Assembly (NCBI GenBank): GCA_003562535.1
Contig: PWUP01000275.1
Location: forward strand, 1 to 5,153
DNA from: Gammaproteobacteria bacterium
GTDB lineage: Bacteria; Pseudomonadota; Gammaproteobacteria; Competibacterales; Competibacteraceae
Direction of reading: 5' to 3'
DNA: 5,153 nt
The notes below the pieces were generated by a model. That model was not told where the DNA came from, ran no database searches, and saw only the letters and a list, made by a program, of their open reading frames with translations. The translations under genes were made by a program, and so were the position numbers. Below are positions 1-5,153 of this stretch, one piece after another. Numbering within the stretch: position 1 is the stretch's first letter; each line of letters opens with the position of its first letter.

Positions 1-2
1 AT

Positions 3-89
3 TCGGTTGGGACTGCTCAACCCGGACTCCAGTTGCTCGCCCGCAAGGGTGTTATCAACGGAGAGCGAATTACCGAAAAACCATCCTGA
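3..89 (+). CDS. Possible 3' end of a gene entering from the left
   Basis: The third forward frame is open from the window edge to a TGA at 87-89. It reads as about 28 residues ending in ARKGVINGERITEKPS, a composition that looks protein-like, whereas the other two forward frames here are Cys/Ser-rich or Arg-rich. It could be the C-terminus of an upstream gene, or the N-terminal part of the following frame thrown out of phase by a frameshift. The family is not recognised. With so few codons, chance remains a real possibility. Confidence 0.2.
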   Translation, partial: SVGTAQPGLQLLARKGVINGERITEKPS

Positions 90-234
90 GCAACTTTGTT
101 TAGGTTTTTAGGAACAGGAAGGTGGCAGCGAGGAAACCCTTGGGCGGCCTCGCGCCTTCATCGAATCAGCGTGGCGCCGATACACAAAGCACTCACGGAA
201 CAAGGCTCAGGAGATTCAAGGTGCGATCGCACCC

Positions 235-786
235 TTGGCCGAGACCTATCACAACTGCCACCCATTCCTAGGGGTCGTATTGGCGGGTGTCTTCACCGAC
301 GGATCGTTAGCGCAGTTCCGCTCGCATAATTTCAACCTTGTCTACTGCCAGTACGATACCATCGTTGAGGCATTCGCTAGCGAGGGCGTGGACGTTTCCA
401 GCAATGAGAGTACGAGCGAAGCCGATTTGCAGCGAAAGGTAAGTGCTTTCGACCGGCTCACCGAAGTTCAGCGTGAACGGATTGCTGACGAAATCCGAGG
501 GCTACACGCGGACCAGTTTGGTCCATTCTTTGACGAGTTGAGAGCTTGCTTGAACCGCACGATCAAACACATTTTCGTCCTAACCCTGTCGGGCCCGTCG
601 CGACAGCTTGCTTCGATTGAGGATGCCGTTCGTTTCGTTGAGGATTACGACGAAGCGGCCCCTGCAAGCGAGTTCGTTCGCTACGAGTTGAACGTCAGGT
701 ATACGAACGGCGACGAAATTAGGGGCAGCTTCCGCGAAAAATATAAAGCAATAGATTTCCTTCGATCATTTGAACCGAGCATCTGA
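235..786 (+). CDS. Hypothetical protein, probably the 3' part of a truncated gene
   Basis: This frame encodes 183 residues ending at TGA 784-786. The first formal start is a TTG at 235, with no ribosome binding site before it. The same frame is open from 112, just after a TAG at 109-111, and reads sensibly there (for example AFIESAWRRYTKHSRNKAQE), but it has no ATG, GTG or TTG between 112 and 235. The natural protein therefore very likely began further upstream, and this is a 5'-truncated or frameshifted remnant. Visible features are a hydrophobic stretch with GVVLAGVFTDGSL near residues 13-25, an acidic helical middle (residues 55-110), a hydrophobic strand IFVLTLSG near 112-119, and a C-terminal segment RYELNVRYTNGDEIRG that looks like a beta hairpin. 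There is no signal peptide or clear membrane helix. Its style suggests the C-terminal half of a restriction or nuclease-like accessory protein, but I see no catalytic motif and cannot name the family. Base composition at third positions is consistent with real or recently decayed coding sequence. Confidence 0.55.
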   Translation: MAETYHNCHPFLGVVLAGVFTDGSLAQFRSHNFNLVYCQYDTIVEAFASEGVDVSSNESTSEADLQRKVSAFDRLTEVQRERIADEIRGLHADQFGPFFDELRACLNRTIKHIFVLTLSGPSRQLASIEDAVRFVEDYDEAAPASEFVRYELNVRYTNGDEIRGSFREKYKAIDFLRSFEPSI

Positions 787-975
787 TGGGGTCACGGCAG
801 AGCTGCCCAAAAATCGGTTGCAGCGCACGGTCTGCTCCTGAACCTGAGGTTAGGCGGTAACCGTTCCCCCCCTTTGCAAAACGGACGCGCATGCTCTATA
901 ACCGGTCGGCATGAACGCACTGGACTTCCACCGCTCTCCCCCAAAGGCTCGTAGCCTAGAAGCAGCGCAAGTTCA

Positions 976-1005
976 GTAGGGTGAGCACCCCCGTGCCCAC
1001 CCTAC
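976..1005. repeat. 30-bp hairpin palindrome, possible REP-like element or terminator
   Basis: GTAGGGTG-A-GCAC is followed by a CCCC loop and then GTGC-C-CACCCTAC. The 13-base arms (976-988 and 993-1005) pair perfectly except for one internal A/C mismatch. The hairpin begins 4 bases past the TAG of the glutaminyl cyclotransferase gene (1010-1012) and sits between convergent reading frames, so it could end or protect transcripts from either side. It has no U-run on either strand, so it is not a canonical intrinsic terminator. Palindromes built on GTAGGGTG/CACCCTAC are known to me as dispersed repeats in many proteobacterial genomes, which makes a REP-like mobile palindrome the better guess. Confidence 0.6.
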
Positions 1006-1009
1006 CCAG

Positions 1010-1798
1010 CTAATCTAATTCAATCTGATAGATGAACCCATAACGCTTACCCGTGATAAACAGCCGCTGCCCCTCGGCATCGTAAGCGATGCCGTTGAGC
1101 ACGTCTTCATTGCCGTGGCGGTCAGCGGGACTGAGTAAATCGCTGAAATTATGGCGGGCAAGCACTCGGCCCGTGTGCGGGTCAATGCGGACGATGTCAT
1201 CGGTCATAAACACATTCGTCCAGACCTCGCCGTTAATGTAGGCCAGTTCATTGAGTCGGGTCACGGGTTGCGCGTTTTCGGTCACCACACGGGTACCGAG
1301 TAATTGGAAGGTATCCGGGTCGCGAAAATACAACTGGGCGCTGCCATCGGTCATAATGAGCTGCTGACCGTCAAAGGTTAACCCCCAACCCTCAGTGGCG
1401 TAGTGGAACTCGCCTAACAGGGCAAAACTGTCGCGATCATAGACCAATGCCACACCCTCGCGCCAAGTAAGCTGAATAAGCCGGTCGTCCACCAGCGCCA
1501 AGCCTTCGCCGAACAAGTTTGCGGGCAAATGGATCTTTTGTAACACCTCGCCGGTGTCCGCATCCAGCCGTCGCAACGACGACTGGCCGTACAGTCCGGT
1601 ACTTTCGTAAAACGCCCCATCATGGAATAGAAAACCCTGAGTGAACGCCCTAGGGTCATGGGGAATACGGGCGACAATGGTGTAGCCGGTACGCGACTCA
1701 CTCTGGCGTTCAAACGCCCACGGCTGAACCAGACTGTTCAGCAGCGCTAGGCTGAGCAGCAGAGCCAGCATCAGCCATTGTTGGGATAAGCGACGCAT
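1010..1798 (-). CDS. Glutaminyl-peptide cyclotransferase (plant/bacterial type)
   Basis: The protein has 262 residues and belongs to the glutamine cyclotransferase family (PF05096), a five-bladed beta-propeller. The enzyme converts N-terminal glutamine of peptides or proteins to pyroglutamate, releasing ammonia. Residues 1-28 form a signal peptide or membrane anchor (RR at 2-3, hydrophobic core 8-20), so it likely acts in the periplasm or outside the cell. Family blocks follow in the expected order: PHDPRAFTQGF (46-56), YESTGLYGQSSLR (64-76), FGEGLAL (96-102), LTW (110-112), EGWGLTFDG (136-144), MTDGS (149-153), LNELAYINGEVWTNVF (182-197), and LNGIAYD plus LFITGK near the C-terminus. The length is normal and the frame is intact. 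ATG 1798 is chosen because it gives the complete signal peptide; Met10 would cut it. No Shine-Dalgarno sequence precedes the start, and the stop of the small upstream remnant lies only 4 bases away, so translation may depend on coupling. The family call is firm; the natural substrate is unknown. Confidence 0.93.
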   Translation of the reverse strand: MRRLSQQWLMLALLLSLALLNSLVQPWAFERQSESRTGYTIVARIPHDPRAFTQGFLFHDGAFYESTGLYGQSSLRRLDADTGEVLQKIHLPANLFGEGLALVDDRLIQLTWREGVALVYDRDSFALLGEFHYATEGWGLTFDGQQLIMTDGSAQLYFRDPDTFQLLGTRVVTENAQPVTRLNELAYINGEVWTNVFMTDDIVRIDPHTGRVLARHNFSDLLSPADRHGNEDVLNGIAYDAEGQRLFITGKRYGFIYQIELD

Positions 1799-1802
1799 CA
1801 GA

Positions 1803-1988
1803 TCAGTTCACTGCATGGCGTTGAGGGCGTTCGATGATTTGCTCGGTATGCCAAGCATTGGTGCCAAAAATCACCTGCCCAAGCCGGTCTTTAAGCCGCA
1901 GTTCCACCGGCTCGCCAACGCTAACCACTTCCAGTAATTCACCGCGAGCATTATACAGGCCGATGGACTGCACCGTTCGACCCCTCAC
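1803..1988 (-). pseudogene. Remnant of a Wzt-type O-antigen exporter C-terminal domain
   Basis: This is a 61-codon frame from GTG 1988 to TGA 1803-1805. It resembles pieces of the polysaccharide-binding C-terminal domain of Wzt, the ATPase of O-antigen ABC exporters. Residues 5-32 look like the first beta strands (VQSIGLYNARGELLEV, then GEPVELRL). Residues 33-44 (KDRLGQVIFGTN) match the characteristic KDRLGQ-x-x-FG-x-N block. In intact domains about 20 residues ending in a hydrophobic Gly-Phe strand separate these blocks; here they are joined directly at 1893/1892. The ATPase domain and the end of the domain are also missing. The open frame continues upstream to about 2006 with domain-like residues (RSGTGEV) but no better start. 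An AGGAG at 1995-1991 lies only 2 bases from GTG 1988; GAGGGG at 1986-1981 sits 7 bases before an in-frame GTG at 1973, which could be the start if it is translated. It lies 26 bases after tpx and 4 before the cyclotransferase gene. A small functional protein cannot be excluded. Confidence 0.6.
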
Positions 1989-2014
1989 TTCTCCTGTGCC
2001 GGAGCGAAACGGCG

Positions 2015-2515
2015 TTAACCCAAAACGGCCAATGCACTTTGATAATCAGGCTCTTGGGCGATTTCTGGGATCAACTGGCTGAACATTACTTGATTGTTTT
2101 CATCCAGTACCAGCACCGCACGTCCCGTTACTCCCGCCAAAGGGCCGTCCACAATCAGCATGCCGTAATCGGTGGCAAAGTCCCGCGAACGCATCATCGA
2201 TAAGGAAATAACGTTATCCAAATTTTCGCTGCTGCAAAAGCGTCCTTGCGCGAAGGGTAGGTCGGCTGAGACCACCAAAATCACGGATTCAGGATGAGCC
2301 TCAGCGTGTTGGTTGAAGGTGCGAGTGGAGGCCGCGCACACGGGGGTGTCTAGGCTGGGGACAATACTGATGAGTTTCTTTTTACCCGCAAAATCAGCTA
2401 GGCTGACATCGCTTAAATCGCTCTTAGTCAGTTGAAAATCAGGTGCTGTGCTGCCAACAGCAGGCAGCTCACCGTTGGTATGACAGGTTTGGCCTCTGAG
2501 GGTAATGGTTGCCAT
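2015..2515 (-). CDS. tpx: Thiol peroxidase (atypical 2-Cys peroxiredoxin)
   Basis: The 166-residue protein is a Tpx-family peroxiredoxin that reduces hydrogen peroxide and organic peroxides, normally using thioredoxin; in E. coli it is periplasmic or cytosolic depending on the study. The peroxidatic cysteine is Cys60 in SLDTPVCAAST, with Thr57 and Arg132 (in GVTGRAV) completing the active site. The resolving cysteine is Cys94 in DLPFAQGRFC. The N-terminal hairpin with GNPV-like spacing (QTCHTNGELPAVGSTAPDF) and the C-terminal EPDYQSALAVL are typical, and the length is about one residue from the E. coli enzyme. Cys11 is an extra cysteine outside the active site. The start is supported by AGGAG at 2526-2522, six bases upstream of the ATG. 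It begins 38 bases after the gcvH stop on the same strand and is probably cotranscribed with it. No OxyR-like or other operator is evident. Confidence 0.97.
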   Translation of the reverse strand: MATITLRGQTCHTNGELPAVGSTAPDFQLTKSDLSDVSLADFAGKKKLISIVPSLDTPVCAASTRTFNQHAEAHPESVILVVSADLPFAQGRFCSSENLDNVISLSMMRSRDFATDYGMLIVDGPLAGVTGRAVLVLDENNQVMFSQLIPEIAQEPDYQSALAVLG

Positions 2516-2521
2516 GCTAAT

Positions 2522-2526
2522 CTCCT
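2522..2526 (-). promoter_or_regulatory. Ribosome binding site of tpx
   Basis: AGGAG on the minus strand, six bases before ATG 2515. It is the best-placed Shine-Dalgarno sequence in the minus-strand gene series and fixes the tpx start. Confidence 0.8.
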
Positions 2527-2553
2527 AAAATTTAGTGAATACAAATAGTCATG

Positions 2554-2949
2554 TTAATCTGAGTTTGAGTCTTCAGCAATCTGTTGCGTGTAGGCTGCAG
2601 CATCGAGCATATTATCTAACGCGCTGGTTGCGTGCACTTGAAACAGCCAGCCCTGTCCGTAAGGGTCTTGGTTGACCAACTCCGGCGCATCAGCCAGTGC
2701 CTCGTTGACCGCGATTACTTTCCCAGCCACCGGACTGTAAACGTCTGAAGCGGCCTTAACCGATTCTACCACCGCACAGGCTTCAGTAGCCTCAACCGAA
2801 GTGCCCTCCTCGGGCACTTCCACATACACTAAGTCACCAAGTTGCTCTTGAGCATGATCGGTAATGCCCAGTGTCAGCGTCCCGTCACCGTTATCGCGCA
2901 CCCATTCATGGCTGCTGGTGTATTTCAGGTCCGTCGGTACATTACTCAT
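2554..2949 (-). CDS. gcvH: Glycine cleavage system H protein
   Basis: The 131-residue protein is the lipoyl carrier of the glycine cleavage complex, shuttling the aminomethyl group from P protein (GcvP) to T protein (GcvT) and then to dihydrolipoamide dehydrogenase in the cytoplasm. The lipoylated residue is Lys65 in VVESVKAASDVYSPVAG, the same position as in E. coli. Other family blocks are YTSSHEWV (10-17), GITDHAQEQLGDLVYVEVPEEG (28-49) and the C-terminal PYGQGWLF. Length is normal and no key residue is missing. The start is ATG 2949; GGAGG at 2965-2961 lies 11 bases upstream, a somewhat long spacer. Unlike the common gammaproteobacterial gcvT-gcvH-gcvP order, the neighbours here are tpx downstream and a divergent DUF2868 gene upstream, so gcvT and gcvP must be elsewhere if the pathway is complete. 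A solo H protein can also serve in lipoate relay. No glycine riboswitch is visible in the short leader. Confidence 0.97.
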   Translation of the reverse strand: MSNVPTDLKYTSSHEWVRDNGDGTLTLGITDHAQEQLGDLVYVEVPEEGTSVEATEACAVVESVKAASDVYSPVAGKVIAVNEALADAPELVNQDPYGQGWLFQVHATSALDNMLDAAAYTQQIAEDSNSD

Positions 2950-3082
2950 AAATAATTAATCCTCCAAACTATTAGCGAGTCGCAATGTAAAAACCCCAAG
3001 TCTAATTCAGTGGCGAATATCCACTCAAGGCCGATGTGCGCTAGCATAACGCAATTGCCTACGACCTGTATCTGATAACACT
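2950..3082. promoter_or_regulatory. Divergent intergenic region between gcvH and the DUF2868 gene
   Basis: These 133 bases separate two divergently oriented genes and must carry the promoters for both if they are transcribed from here. The gcvH Shine-Dalgarno GGAGG is at 2965-2961 (minus). I find no sigma-70 promoter that scores well on either strand. A short inverted repeat, AGTGG-cgaatat-CCACT (3009-3025), could be an operator but may be chance. No clear ribosome binding site precedes GTG 3083. The region is more AT-rich than its flanks, which fits a promoter region. Confidence 0.4.
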
Positions 3083-5153
3083 GTGGATTCTACCATCCGT
3101 TTTAAGCACCGCTTGTTAACCGAAGCCGTGCGTCAATTGGAGTTGCTGCATGGACACCCGTTTAATGAAGCCCCGGCTCAAGCGGCGGCTCAAGCGACTG
3201 AGGGTGATTTTGAGCGGCGGTTAGTCACTCACGCCGAACACCTACGCTGCGCTCCTGCCCTGAACATGGCGACCCAACAACTGGCGCAGACGCTGGCGCT
3301 GAGCGCTGCCGTGCTGCTGTTACTGGCGGTATTCGCCGGTGTTGCCGCCGCACAGCTTGCCTTGAGCACCGAGCCGCAGCCCATCATCAATGTGTATGGG
3401 TTGTTAACGGTTGTCTTGGCACTGCCCCTACTGACTCTCGTGTTGTGGCTGGTGTCGCTCGGCTTCCCCAATAGCGCGGGCGGCCATTTACTCGGCAAGC
3501 TCGTGGTGAACCTAGGCCGTTGGCTAAGCCAGCGTGTGCATCCCAGCGATGAGGCGCTCACGGCGGTTAGCCGTGCACGCAGCCGTTTACTATGGCAAGG
3601 CGGTGGCTATTGGCTGTTCAGCGCCCTCAGCCATGCGCTGTGGTTGGCGTATCTGCTGGGGGTGCTGGCGGTCACCTTAGTTTTGCTCAGTATCCGCCAG
3701 TATGGCTTTGTGTGGGAGACCACCATTTTGTCGGCTGACAGCTATATCGCTTTGACCCGACTGTTATCGACGCCTTTGGAAAGCTTGGGTTTTTTAACCC
3801 CCCAAGCGGAACACATCGTGGCCAGCCGCTGGGATAATGGTGTGTTGACCACCGATACCCGTGATCATGCGGCAGCCTGGTCAGGATTTATTGTTGGTTG
3901 TCTCTTGGTCTATGGGTTTTTGCCACGCTTACTAGGGTTGGGAGTCAGCCTGTGGCTATATCAACGCGCCTGTCAGCGGGTACGACTCGAAACCCATCTG
4001 CCAGGTTATGCCCGCTTACACACCGTGCTCCAGCCTTACAGTCAGTCGCTGGGCGTTGTCGATCCTGAACACCCGACAGCGGCCACCGCAGATCATGCCA
4101 CTGGCGGAGCACCGCGGCCCACCGCCGGCCCACCGGCCATTGTCGCCATCGAAGCCGAATTACCCAGCGAATGGCCACCGGCTTTGGGGCATGAATGGCT
4201 GGATTTAGGAGTCATCGATGACCGCCACAGCCGCAGCCGTGTGTTACAGCGTTTGGCGCAGTTGCCGCCCACCTCTGGGTTGGGAGCCTTGGTGATGGTG
4301 GCAGCGTTGCCCATGACACCAGATCGTGGTATCGGGCGACTATTGGCGCAGTTGCGGGCTGCGTATCCCAGTGCCGCGCTGTTGGTGCTCAGCGATGGTC
4401 AACGTCTGCGCCAACGGGAGCAGCACTCGGATGTGGTGCAACGCCTCGCCGATTGGCGCCAATTGGGTCTGCACGCCGGGCTATCCGCTGAGCAGATTAT
4501 TGAATTGGATCTAAGGCATCTCACCGAGACCAGCCGCAGTCAACTCGCCCAGTATTTGGGGCTGAGCTATGCCAGCCACCAAACGGGGCGCTCACAACTG
4601 GAGCCAGCCTGTGAGTTGATCATCCGCCATGTTGCCGGCTGGTCACAGCCGCCGGATGCACCGGCTCAGGCTGAACTGCAGCGGGCCATAGCCCGTTTAT
4701 ACGGCCACCGCCGCGAGCGGTTTAAACTGGCGCTGCCACAACTGGATGTCAGCCACGCCCGCGCACCGCAGCAGTTGCAGCACAGTGCCCAGTGGGTGCG
4801 GCAGATCTTACCGCCACGGCTACGCGCCAACCCGCGATGGTTAGCCACCGGGGCGCTCAGTGGAGCGCTGGGTTGCGTCGCCTTGGCCACGCTCACCAAC
4901 CCGGCGGCCTTAGCGGCCTTGCCGCTGTGGTCGGGTTTAGGTGCAACCTTAACGGCATGGTTGCAACCTGCCCCTTCTCCAAGCAGCGAGGCAACACCGC
5001 CCCCAGCAGACTTGGCTGAACCGGTCGCCGCTGCCGCCTTATTTGCGCTGTTATTAGACTTACAAGGACACAGCGAAGCGGAAATTACAGCGGCCTTAGA
5101 TCAGTTACTGGAGGCACAGATGCCGGTCATCCGTAGCGCTGATGAGGCTCGCC
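3083..5153 (+). CDS. DUF2868 family membrane protein, 3' end outside the window
   Basis: The frame is open for at least 690 codons and leaves the window without a stop. GTG 3083 is the only start after an in-frame TAA at 3047 that keeps the family N-terminus (FKHRLLTEAVRQLE at 6-19); no clear ribosome binding site precedes it. Four membrane segments are visible at about 70-93, 104-128, 180-204 and 266-292. The family signature YGFVWETTIL lies at 207-216 in front of TM4, and VYGFLPRLL (276-284) is inside it. A Pro/Ala-rich linker (about 327-351) leads to a cytoplasmic alpha/beta domain with PDRG (413-416), a strand LLVLSDG (433-439) and IIELDL (472-477). Residues 586-627 form a Gly/Ala/Leu-rich hydrophobic stretch, followed by a Pro-rich linker and a helical tail. 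DUF2868 function is unknown; the gene is commonly followed by a DUF3482 GTPase-like partner, which would lie just past the window. I recall family members nearer 450-500 residues, so the C-terminal part looks extended. No P-loop is present in the visible part. The family call is firm. Confidence 0.88.
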   Translation, partial: MDSTIRFKHRLLTEAVRQLELLHGHPFNEAPAQAAAQATEGDFERRLVTHAEHLRCAPALNMATQQLAQTLALSAAVLLLLAVFAGVAAAQLALSTEPQPIINVYGLLTVVLALPLLTLVLWLVSLGFPNSAGGHLLGKLVVNLGRWLSQRVHPSDEALTAVSRARSRLLWQGGGYWLFSALSHALWLAYLLGVLAVTLVLLSIRQYGFVWETTILSADSYIALTRLLSTPLESLGFLTPQAEHIVASRWDNGVLTTDTRDHAAAWSGFIVGCLLVYGFLPRLLGLGVSLWLYQRACQRVRLETHLPGYARLHTVLQPYSQSLGVVDPEHPTAATADHATGGAPRPTAGPPAIVAIEAELPSEWPPALGHEWLDLGVIDDRHSRSRVLQRLAQLPPTSGLGALVMVAALPMTPDRGIGRLLAQLRAAYPSAALLVLSDGQRLRQREQHSDVVQRLADWRQLGLHAGLSAEQIIELDLRHLTETSRSQLAQYLGLSYASHQTGRSQLEPACELIIRHVAGWSQPPDAPAQAELQRAIARLYGHRRERFKLALPQLDVSHARAPQQLQHSAQWVRQILPPRLRANPRWLATGALSGALGCVALATLTNPAALAALPLWSGLGATLTAWLQPAPSPSSEATPPPADLAEPVAAAALFALLLDLQGHSEAEITAALDQLLEAQMPVIRSADEAR

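Noticed and set aside
224..231. GCGATCGC as a cyanobacterial HIP1 repeat
   Set aside because: I noticed it only here, and the gene content is proteobacterial.
96..329. 77-codon plus-strand frame from TTG 96
   Set aside because: It is Arg-rich and overlaps out of phase with the better coding frame running to 786.
796..816. GGCAGAGCTGCC followed by AAAAA as a terminator after the 786 stop
   Set aside because: The stem is only 4-5 pairs and the following run is A, not T, in the direction of transcription.
911..979. Short plus-strand frame starting ATG 911 in the 787-975 gap
   Set aside because: It has only 22 codons, no ribosome binding site and no recognisable protein.
2971..2999. Possible sigma-70 promoter for gcvH (minus: TTGGGG, 17 bases, GCTAAT)
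   Set aside because: Both hexamers are weak, and the predicted transcript start would fall on the gcvH ribosome binding site.
3229..3561. 110-codon minus-strand frame opposite the start of the DUF2868 gene
   Set aside because: It is an antisense shadow of a clear DUF2868 coding sequence and its composition is Ser/Ala-rich as expected from that.

Overview
The window looks like ordinary chromosome from a gammaproteobacterium. The evidence is an E. coli-type thiol peroxidase, a standard glycine-cleavage H protein and a membrane protein of the DUF2868 family, which is mostly proteobacterial. The species cannot be told from the sequence. I see no rRNA, tRNA, CRISPR array or intact mobile element.

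Layout. Positions 1-786 (+ strand) look like degraded accessory DNA. There may be the last codons of one gene (3-89), followed by an open frame (112-786) with good coding character but no usable start in its first 120 bases. It is probably the 3' part of a larger, truncated gene. Positions 787-975 hold nothing I can identify. A strong hairpin (976-1005) lies between the convergent reading frames.

Positions 1010-2949 hold a compact minus-strand series. In transcription order it is gcvH (H protein), tpx (thiol peroxidase), a small remnant resembling the carbohydrate-binding C-terminal domain of the O-antigen exporter ATPase Wzt, and a secreted plant/bacterial-type glutaminyl-peptide cyclotransferase. 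Gaps of 38, 26 and 4 bases fit one transcript. No shared pathway links these products. GcvH has neither gcvT nor gcvP beside it.

A 133-base divergent intergenic region (2950-3082) separates gcvH from a long plus-strand gene that starts at GTG 3083 and runs off the window end (at least 690 codons). Its N-terminal half is a clear DUF2868 protein with four membrane segments. This family is usually followed by a DUF3482 GTPase-like gene, which would lie outside the window.

The most notable items are the triply truncated Wzt-like remnant, the start-less frame at the left end, the unusual length of the DUF2868 protein and the hairpin. I do not see a convincing new multi-gene system in this window.
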